From Armatimonadota bacterium (lineage in GTDB: Bacteria > Armatimonadota > UBA5829), in the NCBI GenBank assembly GCA_023474015.1, contig JAMCYN010000019.1, positions 1 to 29,189 on the forward strand: DNA of 29,189 bases, given 5' to 3'. The notes under the pieces were generated by a model. The model was not told the origin of the DNA and did no database searches. It worked only from the letters and a program-made list of their open reading frames with translations. Of this stretch, positions 16,356 to 22,994 are shown piece after piece. Position 1 is the stretch's first letter. The number at the start of each line of letters is the position of its first letter. The position numbers and the translations under genes were made by a program.

Positions 16356-17407
16356 AGCACAGGGAGAGATTTTTGGCGGCAGTCAACCACGAGCAGACCG
16401 ACAGGCCACCGATGGATTTCATCGCCGAGCCAGTGGTCGTCGAACGCATAACCAGCTATATGGGCGCGGCGGACTATGAGGGCGTCTTGACCAGGCTCGA
16501 CATAGATATCCGGCACATCAACCATAACGAGTTCCGACCCGCGCCAGTCAGGGATGAGACCGGTGCGTTCACCGATATCTGGGGAGTGCGCAGGCGACCC
16601 GTGACCAACCAGTTCGGCAGCTACGATGAGGTAGACTTCCGGCCGCTAGCCCAAATAGCGAGCATGGATCAGGTGGATAAGTATCCATGGCCGTCGCCGG
16701 ACATCTTCGATTTCAGCGATCTTGAAGAGCGGTGCAAGGCTTATCAGGCCGAATATGCGATAGTGCTTGGCAGCCCAGGAATCATGGACCTGATCAACAG
16801 CACCTCTTTTGCCAGGGGTATGGAGCAGGTGCTAATGGATATCGCCCTCGAAGACCCTGTCGGGCTCGCCCTGATGGAGAAGCGGCAGGAATTTTTCTTG
16901 GAAGTAGCGGAAAGGGCGCTCAAGACGGCGAACGGCCTGATCGACGTGCTCTGGATCGGCGATGACTACGGCACACAGATTGGCCCGCTGATGAGCCCGG
17001 ACACGTGGAAGAAGCTCTTCGGACCGAAGCTAAAGGCGTTCATTGACCTGGGGCATAAATACAGCGCGAAGGTGATGCTGCACTCATGTGGATCGAACCG
17101 CAAACTGCTGCCGTTTTGGATCGATATGGGATTGGATATCTACCAGGCTGTTCAGGTCGAGGCCGAGGGGATGGATGCGGCAGGTTTGTTCAAGGATTTC
17201 GGCAAATCTATTACATTCCACGGCATGATAGGGCTCCAAAGTGTGCTCGCGCACGGAACGCCCGATGACGTGCGCAAGGAAGTCCGGGAGACCATTCGGT
17301 TGTCCGGCGGCAGTGGCTACATAGTATCGCCCACGCACTTCCTGGAAATCGATGTGTCGATGGAGAACGCCCGCGCGATCTACGACACCGTTACGCAAAC
17401 GGTGTAA
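16352..17407 (+). CDS. Second uroporphyrinogen decarboxylase-like protein
   Basis: 351 residues, starting at a TTG that overlaps the previous stop, with AGAGGA upstream. The opening RERFLAAVNHEQTDRPP is canonical for the UroD/MtaA superfamily. WIGDDYG (201-207) and MLHSCGS with His244 and Cys246 match the paralogue at 11983 and methyltransferase-like members. Closest in type to MtaA/CmuA relatives rather than haem-pathway HemE. Function in this operon unknown. The 3' end, including the stop codon, lies within a 32-bp perfect palindrome, and the gene converges on the prepilin-like gene. Confidence 0.85.
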   Translation: MKHRERFLAAVNHEQTDRPPMDFIAEPVVVERITSYMGAADYEGVLTRLDIDIRHINHNEFRPAPVRDETGAFTDIWGVRRRPVTNQFGSYDEVDFRPLAQIASMDQVDKYPWPSPDIFDFSDLEERCKAYQAEYAIVLGSPGIMDLINSTSFARGMEQVLMDIALEDPVGLALMEKRQEFFLEVAERALKTANGLIDVLWIGDDYGTQIGPLMSPDTWKKLFGPKLKAFIDLGHKYSAKVMLHSCGSNRKLLPFWIDMGLDIYQAVQVEAEGMDAAGLFKDFGKSITFHGMIGLQSVLAHGTPDDVRKEVRETIRLSGGSGYIVSPTHFLEIDVSMENARAIYDTVTQTV

Positions 17408-17429
17408 GCCAAGCTTGGCTTACACCGTT
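17385..17429. repeat. Three-armed palindrome at the operon end (terminator or attenuator-like)
   Basis: 17398-17429 is a perfect 32-bp palindrome (half AACGGTGTAAGCCAAG) containing the TAA of the UroD-like gene. Its first arm AACGGTGT (17398-17405) can also pair with ACACCGTT at 17385-17392, identical to the far arm at 17422-17429. Two mutually exclusive hairpins are therefore possible. No U-tract follows on either strand. It lies between convergent genes and may serve as a bidirectional barrier. Confidence 0.6.
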
Positions 17430-17504
17430 CGAGAATGCATTGTACAGGCGGAACTGAGAACGTCCGATACTTATGACTCGGTCAATCTCTCAATACACGC
17501 GTTT

Positions 17505-18260
17505 CTATTGGATGTATTTCGGCTTAGCGAGGTAGTTCAACTGCTTATACTTCGTGTTGTGCACCCAGCCGGCATGTCCGTCACAAAATGCGAAGTTGCA
17601 CCCACTATTATGCACATCCTGCGGATAGTCTATCATAATTTGAGTGGTGCCAGTGGCGTCAGTGGCGCCAAAGTAGCCATCCACTATGGCAGCTCGCTTT
17701 GCGGAGCGCGAAATCACGTTGCCCGCCCTATCATATGTGAGGACATAGTTCCCCTGGCCTTCATCGATCAACAACACTGTTTTTGTAGGAAAATTGATTG
17801 CGCTCTCAATCACCCTGACCCCAGTAATTGTCCCAATACCGCTGTTCATGGAGTAACTGAGACCAAAGCCCGTTTTCCTGGCGTTAGTATCCGACGGACA
17901 GACATAGACCTTTGTATTCTTCACGTACGGGTATATTGCACCCTTTTGGGGAGCCATCTTGTAAGTGCCCATCGGCGGCATATATCGGGTACTGCCAGAA
18001 TCTGCCCACGTGTCGAAAACTACCCATTGACCAAACGAAGGGTCGCCCCAACCGCCGCCGCCAGGGAACCTGCCGCCCCATTCGTTGAGGTACATTCGGA
18101 ATCCGGCTCCCAGTTGCTTTAAGTTGCTGAGACAGGATACCTGATTTGCCTTCTCCTTAACAGCAACGAAAGTCGGGAACAATATTGCCGCAAGTATGGC
18201 AATAATTGCGATTACCACAAGCAATTCAATTAGCGTAAAACCTGAGCGCTTACCGGTCAT
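17505..18260 (-). CDS. Type IV prepilin-like (DUF1559, H-X9-DG) protein
   Basis: 251 residues. Starts at the ATG preceded by AAGGAAGGTG; the open frame continues upstream through the control region but has no better start. Residues 6-10 (SGFTL) and the following hydrophobic helix ([18 protein letters not shown]) form a class III prepilin signal with cleavage expected after Gly7. The C-terminal part has [12 protein letters not shown], an exact H-X9-DG motif. This architecture is highly expanded in Planctomycetota, Armatimonadota, Lentisphaerota and relatives, where it is thought to form pseudopili or surface fibres; roles are unproven. Its promoter region carries two operator-like sites, implying sugar-responsive expression. 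Confidence 0.88.
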   Translation of the reverse strand: MTGKRSGFTLIELLVVIAIIAILAAILFPTFVAVKEKANQVSCLSNLKQLGAGFRMYLNEWGGRFPGGGGWGDPSFGQWVVFDTWADSGSTRYMPPMGTYKMAPQKGAIYPYVKNTKVYVCPSDTNARKTGFGLSYSMNSGIGTITGVRVIESAINFPTKTVLLIDEGQGNYVLTYDRAGNVISRSAKRAAIVDGYFGATDATGTTQIMIDYPQDVHNSGCNFAFCDGHAGWVHNTKYKQLNYLAKPKYIQ

Positions 18261-18399
18261 ATGAAGCACCTTCCTTTCGTTCCCCCTGCCCGCATTCTCC
18301 ACGGGAGATCTATCCGTGATCCCACGAGTGATTCCCAAATCTAAAACTAAACAGTTTGTCCAAATGCCAGCATAATTTACCCGGCAACCGTGCGTATCT

Positions 18400-18419
18400 C
18401 GGATACGAGTCCGGACTCG
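18400..18419. promoter_or_regulatory. Operator-like site A upstream of the prepilin gene
   Basis: CGGATACGAGTCCG (18400-18413) matches the operator consensus except at two central-left positions. It overlaps a perfect 14-bp palindrome CGAGTCCGGACTCG (18406-18419) whose half-sites are everted relative to the other operators. It sits just downstream of candidate promoter A, so it may be a degenerate or shifted operator. Confidence 0.45.
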
Positions 18420-18433
18420 CAACCACACCCATT

Positions 18434-18495
18434 GCATTAGTACCACATATCTGGCAGGTTGTCAACACTTCTTCAGGTGAAAATGCAATTATTTT
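18434..18495. repeat. Promoter module copy A
   Basis: This 62-bp stretch and 18606-18666 align end to end at about 80% identity by eye, from GCATTAG through CCACATAT and CAGGTTGTCAA to AATTATTTT. Each copy is followed on the minus strand by an operator-like palindrome, so a promoter-plus-operator unit has been duplicated, about 172 bp apart. Confidence 0.75.
18436..18465 (-). promoter_or_regulatory. Candidate promoter A for the prepilin gene
   Basis: On the minus strand, TTGACA (18465-18460), 18 bases, then ACTAAT (18441-18436). Transcription would start near 18430, immediately before operator-like site A and about 170 bases before the prepilin ATG at 18260. Confidence 0.5.
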
Positions 18496-18504
18496 GTAAA
18501 TAGA

Positions 18505-18519
18505 ACTCCCCAAAGGAGT
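18505..18519 (-). terminator. Weak terminator-like hairpin between the two promoter copies
   Basis: On the minus strand ACTCC-TTTGG-GGAGT forms a 5-bp stem followed by TCTATTT. It lies about 80-95 bases downstream of promoter B and could end a short transcript from it. The stem is short, so function is doubtful. Confidence 0.25.
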
Positions 18520-18584
18520 AATAACCTGATACGCGCAACCTGACAAAAACACCGGGTACATTTGTCGATAAAGGCACGACCAAT

Positions 18585-18596
18585 GGACTCGAGTCC
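18585..18596. promoter_or_regulatory. LacI-family operator B
   Basis: GGACTCGAGTCC is a perfect 12-bp palindrome identical to the cores at 5270 and 19919. It lies 11 bp downstream of the -10 box of promoter B, overlapping the expected transcription start region. Confidence 0.72.
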
Positions 18597-18605
18597 GTCT
18601 CCTAT

Positions 18606-18666
18606 GCATTAGACCACATATCCGACAGGTTGTCAATGCCTCTTTAATGGAAAATGTAATTATTTT
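18606..18666. repeat. Promoter module copy B
   Basis: Second copy of the repeat at 18434-18495. It begins 12 bp downstream of the lacI stop codon, so no clear terminator separates the regulator from this promoter. Confidence 0.75.
18608..18636 (-). promoter_or_regulatory. Promoter B, directed towards the prepilin gene
   Basis: On the minus strand TTGACA (18636-18631), 17 bases, TCTAAT (18613-18608): a near-consensus sigma-70 promoter. Operator B follows directly. Together with copy A, two tandem promoters face the prepilin gene. Confidence 0.62.
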
Positions 18667-18677
18667 TGAGCCAGGGC

Positions 18678-19694
18678 TCAACGCGATCGTGGAGGAGCGG
18701 TTGACATTCTCGTCACGAATTCCACGCCCAGGACCTCGATCGCCGAGTCAACGGACTCACCAGAAAGCATACTTAATAGCTTACTGATGGCCTTCCTCGC
18801 CATATCCTGGATCGGATGACGTACGGTCGTCAGCGGCACGCGTAGAATATCGCTGCACCAGATGTCACCATTGCCCACCAGGGATATATCATCCGGAATC
18901 GAAAGCCCCGCTGCGTAAATCGCGCGTATGACGCCCGCCGCTACGATGTCGTGGCGAGCAACAATAGCCGTGGGAGGAGTCTTGCGCTTCAGGAGTTCCC
19001 TAACAGCGGCAAATCCGAACTCCTCGCCAAACTGCGTCTCGACCATTGACGACGATGTTATCCTGATTCCAGCTTCGCTCATCGCATCCTGAAAACCGCG
19101 GGCGCGCTCGCGTCCGGCGTAGGAAGTCAATGGAATGGCCAGATAGACGATACTCTTGTGGCCCAGAGAAATCAGGTGCTCGGTCGCAAGCCTCGCCGCA
19201 CGATAGTCATCGCCGATAACCTGCGGAGCCTTGAGGCCCTCGACACAGCGGTCCAAAGTCACCATCTTGACGCCGGAGTCAATAAGCTCCTGGTAGACCT
19301 CGGGGTCGGCGCTGTTTGAAGCCGGGATAGCAATAATACCGGCTACTCGGTTCGCCACTAACTGCTCCAACACACGGCGTTCCCCACCCGGATGACCGCC
19401 TGAGCTTGACAAAAGCATGGAGTAATCCGCGTCTCTGAGCGCACTCTCGATAAGCTCGATTGTGCCATAGGAACTTGGAAACACGCTGGGGGTAGCCATT
19501 ACTCCGACGAAATTGGAGTGGCCCATAACTAGACTGCGGGCTATGTGATTCGGGCGATACTTCATCTCGGCCGCGAGCTTTTTGATCCTGGCCTTGGTCT
19601 CCGGACTGATGTCGTCCTTATCCCACAAGGCCCGCAGGACAGTCGTCCGCCCTACTCCAGCCGCCCGAGCAATATCGTAAACTGTGGTTGCCAT
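18678..19694 (-). CDS. LacI-family transcriptional regulator
   Basis: 338 residues from ATG at 19694; upstream in-frame codons lie inside the predicted promoter. The N-terminal helix-turn-helix reads TVYDIARAAGVGRTTVLRAL (4-22), then the hinge YRPNHIARSL with the minor-groove leucine at 55, then a periplasmic-binding-protein-like sensor domain (about 61-335) with GVMATPS, VAGIIAIPAS, DDYRAARLATEHLISLGH and DISLVGNGD. It most likely represses the flanking operons and responds to a sugar or sugar-phosphate. The palindrome GGACTCGAGTCC with a central CpG at all four neighbouring control regions is the probable operator; this link is inference. It diverges from the SDR/RhaT operon. Confidence 0.93.
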   Translation of the reverse strand: MATTVYDIARAAGVGRTTVLRALWDKDDISPETKARIKKLAAEMKYRPNHIARSLVMGHSNFVGVMATPSVFPSSYGTIELIESALRDADYSMLLSSSGGHPGGERRVLEQLVANRVAGIIAIPASNSADPEVYQELIDSGVKMVTLDRCVEGLKAPQVIGDDYRAARLATEHLISLGHKSIVYLAIPLTSYAGRERARGFQDAMSEAGIRITSSSMVETQFGEEFGFAAVRELLKRKTPPTAIVARHDIVAAGVIRAIYAAGLSIPDDISLVGNGDIWCSDILRVPLTTVRHPIQDMARKAISKLLSMLSGESVDSAIEVLGVEFVTRMSTAPPRSR

Positions 19695-19779
19695 AGCTGC
19701 GTTACCTAATTGAGAACTCTTTGACAAGCTGCCCCAGGCCAAGACGACCAGACGCCCGGAGCAAACTTTCTCTAACAGT

Positions 19780-19808
19780 AGTCTATCGCCAACCCAGGTT
19801 TCTGTCAA
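19780..19808 (-). promoter_or_regulatory. Promoter of the LacI-family regulator
   Basis: On the minus strand TTGACA (19808-19803), 17 bases, TAGACT (19785-19780). Transcription would start near 19773, leaving a leader of about 80 bases before the ATG at 19694. The operator at 19919 lies about 110 bp upstream, so direct autorepression from it is not obvious. Confidence 0.6.
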
Positions 19809-19863
19809 GTAAGCTAACTTCGGTATGGCTCAACAAATTCATGCCGGTGTTAGGCAAAAGGAC

Positions 19864-19892
19864 TTGACAGCTAACAAATGTTGTGGTATTGG
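19864..19892 (+). promoter_or_regulatory. Candidate promoter of the SDR/RhaT operon
   Basis: TTGACA (19864-19869), 17 bases, TATTGG (19887-19892). The -10 is weak. Start would be near 19899, with the perfect operator 20 bases downstream. Confidence 0.35.
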
Positions 19893-19918
19893 TAATTATA
19901 GAAATTGATGTGGTGCTA

Positions 19919-19934
19919 CCGGACTCGAGTCCGG
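19919..19934. promoter_or_regulatory. Perfect 16-bp LacI-family operator
   Basis: CCGGACTCGAGTCCGG is a perfect palindrome with a central CpG, 45 bp before the SDR start codon and in the divergent gap next to the LacI-family gene. It shares 14 of its 16 bases with the centre of the operator at 5270. Confidence 0.82.
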
Positions 19935-19978
19935 AACTATTATCCCGACTGTTACTAAGGTTGATGGAGGATATCTGT

Positions 19979-20821
19979 ATGAGCACGGAACTGAAATTGG
20001 CGGGCAAGAGAGCCGTTGTCACCGGTTCGGGCACGGGTATTGGGCGTGAGGTTGCTCTCGAGTTCGCAAGGCAAGGCGCGGACGTTGTGCTGCATTACGC
20101 TCACAGCGACACCGGCGCCAAGTCGGCCGTCGAAGAGATTCGCGCAATGGGCCGAAAGGCCGAGGCGTTCAAGGCGAACTTCGGTATCGTCAAGGAAGTC
20201 GTTGGGCTGGGCAACCAGGCGATAGAGTTCCTTGGAGGGGTAGACTGCCTGGTCAACAATGCGGGAATCACGACGAACCTGCCGTTCTTCGACGTGACGG
20301 AGGAGCAGTTCGACACGCTCTATCACGTCAACATCCGCGCGCAGTTTTTTCTTACTCAGCGGATCGGCCAGGACATGCTTTCTCGCGGAAAAGGCACCGT
20401 GGTCAATATGACATCAATCCACGGCTTTGCCGGGGCCCCGGAACATTCCGTTTACGCGGGCACAAAGGGAGCGATTATCGCTTACACGCGGGTGCTCGGG
20501 GTCGAGTTGGCGCACAAGGGAATCCGCGTGAACGCCATCTCTCCAGGAGCTGTCATAGTCGAGAACCAGTACAAAGCAATCGAGGGAATGACAGAGAAGG
20601 ACGTTGATGATTTCGGCTACAACAAGATTCCACTCGGGCGAATCGGCATCCCGATCGATATCGCCAAGCTTGCGGTTTTTCTTAGTTCGGACGATTCCGG
20701 ATATATAGTCGGCCAGACCATCATAGCGGACGGCGGAACAACCGCGCTGATGTCGCTCACGCCTGACTTCCGCACAAAATCGACCGTTCGGTTCGGCAAA
20801 GGTTACGTGCCGGGCATCTAA
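19979..20821 (+). CDS. Short-chain dehydrogenase/reductase (SDR)
   Basis: 280 residues from the ATG preceded by ATGGAGGATA, downstream of the operator. Classical SDR: NAD(P)-binding TGSGTGIG (15-22), NNAG (93-96), and catalytic Ser146, Tyr159 and Lys163. The order and the GSGTGIG loop resemble the glucose 1-dehydrogenase/3-oxoacyl-ACP reductase group. About 25 residues follow the usual C-terminus, ending PDFRTKSTVRFGKGYVPGI. As the first gene of an operon with a sugar symporter and a uronate-epimerase-like gene, it probably oxidises a sugar or reduces a keto-sugar acid. The substrate is not readable from sequence. Confidence 0.88.
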   Translation: MSTELKLAGKRAVVTGSGTGIGREVALEFARQGADVVLHYAHSDTGAKSAVEEIRAMGRKAEAFKANFGIVKEVVGLGNQAIEFLGGVDCLVNNAGITTNLPFFDVTEEQFDTLYHVNIRAQFFLTQRIGQDMLSRGKGTVVNMTSIHGFAGAPEHSVYAGTKGAIIAYTRVLGVELAHKGIRVNAISPGAVIVENQYKAIEGMTEKDVDDFGYNKIPLGRIGIPIDIAKLAVFLSSDDSGYIVGQTIIADGGTTALMSLTPDFRTKSTVRFGKGYVPGI

Positions 20822-20859
20822 TCTGGATTATTCGAATATTCTGGAAGGATGGAGCTATT

Positions 20860-21900
20860 ATGACTACTGTTATGATCTTGGGCGCAGTCGTGGTCGCGCT
20901 TGCCGGCCTGATACAGGGAAGCGGCGGCTGGCCGATGAAGCTGTTGAAGAAATTCCAGTTCGAGCACTGGTGGTTCCTGGCAATGTTCGGAGGGCTGATC
21001 GTGATCCCATGGACGGTCACGCTGATTGGGTGTCCGCATGCAATCGACGCTTACAGGTCAGTGCCACCGCGCACAATACTGCTATCGAACCTTTGCGCGC
21101 TAAGCTGGGGTATCGCCAATTTGTTATGCGGCCTGTGCTTCGTTCGCATTGGATTTGCCCTTACCGGCGCAGTTCTAACCGGCCTGGGGGTTTCGCTCGG
21201 CGTGACAATTCCCATGATTGTCAAGGGCACCGGCCTCTTCCAAAACGCCCCCGACATAGGGTCAACCGCCGGCAAGACTGTCTTGATGGGTGTGGCGATC
21301 ATGCTCATAGCCGTAGTATTCGCGGCATTCGCGGGGTTCGGTCGAGATCGAGCGCTTCAGAAGATGGAAAAGAAGTCCGGCAGCTTCCTCGGAGGGTTGA
21401 TAATGGCCATGTGCGCCGGAGTCCTCTCCTGTGGGATCAGCTTCGCGTTTGTCTACAGCCAGGGCCCCATTGTCTCGGCGATGCAGGCCAAAGGCGCCGG
21501 CCTCATTCCCGCCAACTTCGCGGTGTGGGCGGTCGGTCTGATGGGCGGCGCTCTGGTCAACGTCACCTACCCCATGTATCTGATGACGAAGAACAAATCG
21601 TGGGGCGTTCTGGCAACCAGTTGGAAGGAAGTCACCCTCTCATTGATAATCGCGGTCAATTTCAGCGTGGGAATCGCGGCCATGGGCTGGGGAATGCTCA
21701 AGCTGGGGGAACTTGGCGCGTCGGTTGGATTCGGCATTCAACAGGCCATGCAGATGACCGGCAACCAGAGCGTGGGGTTCATCAGCGGCGAGTGGCGTGG
21801 TGTGCATGGCAGACCCCGTTACCAAATTTACACGTCTATTGCGCTGCTCCTCATCGCAGCGATTATAATGGCTTATGCTAACAAGCTGGCTAAAGCCTAA
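20860..21900 (+). CDS. RhaT-like sugar/proton symporter
   Basis: 346 residues, an inner-membrane protein with about ten hydrophobic segments. The opening ALAGLIQGSGGWPMKLLKKFQFEHWWF matches, in spaced form, the L-rhamnose-proton symporter (RhaT) signature of a GSxxxPMK loop followed by an aromatic-rich helix, and WGIANLLCGLCFVRIG is also typical. KGTGLFQN and a TYPMYLM segment follow. It likely imports the sugar whose catabolism this locus encodes. RhaT itself moves L-rhamnose or L-lyxose, but relatives in such loci may carry other sugars. GGATGGAG precedes the ATG. Confidence 0.85.
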   Translation: MTTVMILGAVVVALAGLIQGSGGWPMKLLKKFQFEHWWFLAMFGGLIVIPWTVTLIGCPHAIDAYRSVPPRTILLSNLCALSWGIANLLCGLCFVRIGFALTGAVLTGLGVSLGVTIPMIVKGTGLFQNAPDIGSTAGKTVLMGVAIMLIAVVFAAFAGFGRDRALQKMEKKSGSFLGGLIMAMCAGVLSCGISFAFVYSQGPIVSAMQAKGAGLIPANFAVWAVGLMGGALVNVTYPMYLMTKNKSWGVLATSWKEVTLSLIIAVNFSVGIAAMGWGMLKLGELGASVGFGIQQAMQMTGNQSVGFISGEWRGVHGRPRYQIYTSIALLLIAAIIMAYANKLAKA

Positions 21901-21921
21901 CTTTGGCGGAGAGGAAGAATA

Positions 21922-22986
21922 ATGGCTGAACTAAAAAAACTCGTGGATACACTCAGCGCGGTCGGAAAACCGACGGAGCAGTTCGAAAGCGCGGACGGAA
22001 GCAGGGTGCTGGTGCTGCCGTACGGCGGGCGCGTGCTGGGTCTGTTCGCGCCGGACAGTGATGAGAACTTCTACTGGACGAATGACGCGTTCGTATCGGT
22101 GGAAAAAGCTAAGGAATTCTATGCGGGCGATCAGTGGCACAACTCGGGCGGCGACCGAACCTGGCTCGCGCCGGAGGCGGACCTGTTCTTCCCCAACTTC
22201 CCCGAGCTGGACAAATACTTCCAGCAGCGGTCGCTGGACCCCGGCAAGTATGAGGTCGTAAAATCGGGCGGCGGCTTCAAGCTGGTGAACAAGCTGACGG
22301 TGAACTTCTCGCGGCACAAGGAAGACGTGGACCTGGTGATAACCAAGTCTGTCGGACCCGCGCCGAACCCGCTGCGCTATGAACGCGGTATCGACCTCAA
22401 AGCCCTCTCCTATGCGGGCTACACGCAGTTCACTTCGTTGGAGATTGCTGGGGCAAAGGATATTAAGGCACATGTGGGCCTGTGGAACCTGGTGCAGATG
22501 CCGCACGGCGGCGACCTCATAGTGCCGACCTACTCCAAAGCGGAGCCGAACATCTACTTCGGGACCGTCGGCACGATCGGGCCGGAAGATATGATCATAA
22601 GCGACCACCTGTTCACCTACAAGATGAGGCAGATGGGTGAGCACAAGCTCGCGGTTCGAGCGGTTGTCACGACGGGTCGAGTGGGTTACATCCATCAGAC
22701 CGGTGACAAGTGGGCGCTGATCGTGCGGAACTTCTGGGTAAATCCGTCTGGAGAGTATGTCGATGTGCCGTGGAAGGAGACCGATTACTTCGGCTATTCC
22801 ACGCAAGCCTGCAACGTGAACAGCGGCCTTGGGCAGTTCAGCGAGCTTGAATACCACATCCCCGCGATAGGCCATGGCACCGGCCTCACCCGCTGCGACG
22901 ATCAGGCGCAGGTTTGGGCGTTCCGTGGACCTCGAGAATCCATACTACAGGTAGCAAGAATCCTCTTGTCACCGGATATAAAGTAG
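21922..22986 (+). CDS. Mutarotase-like beta-sandwich protein (DUF6786-like)
   Basis: 354 residues without a signal peptide, so cytoplasmic. The pattern resembles the galactose-mutarotase supersandwich: VLPYGGRVLGLFAPDSDENFYW near 26-48, WLAPEADLFFP near 78-88, KDIKAHVGLWNLVQMPHGG, and WVNPSGEYVDVPW. I recall such proteins as DUF6786-like and am only moderately sure of that name. It may bind or anomerise the imported sugar. GGAGAGGAAG precedes the ATG. It lies between the symporter and the epimerase-like gene with short gaps, so it belongs to the same operon. Confidence 0.6.
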   Translation: MAELKKLVDTLSAVGKPTEQFESADGSRVLVLPYGGRVLGLFAPDSDENFYWTNDAFVSVEKAKEFYAGDQWHNSGGDRTWLAPEADLFFPNFPELDKYFQQRSLDPGKYEVVKSGGGFKLVNKLTVNFSRHKEDVDLVITKSVGPAPNPLRYERGIDLKALSYAGYTQFTSLEIAGAKDIKAHVGLWNLVQMPHGGDLIVPTYSKAEPNIYFGTVGTIGPEDMIISDHLFTYKMRQMGEHKLAVRAVVTTGRVGYIHQTGDKWALIVRNFWVNPSGEYVDVPWKETDYFGYSTQACNVNSGLGQFSELEYHIPAIGHGTGLTRCDDQAQVWAFRGPRESILQVARILLSPDIK

Positions 22987-22994
22987 CCATAAAT

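Noticed and set aside
18310..18681. A minus-strand open frame of about 120 residues with an internal repeat (KIITFS / KIIAFS ... LTTC.ICG).
   Set aside because: The apparent protein repeat is the duplicated promoter module translated. The frame runs through both promoters and both operators and has no ribosome site.
20970..21881. A plus-strand open frame of about 300 codons inside the RhaT-like gene.
   Set aside because: It is highly basic, has no motifs, and lies in another frame of a clear membrane transporter.
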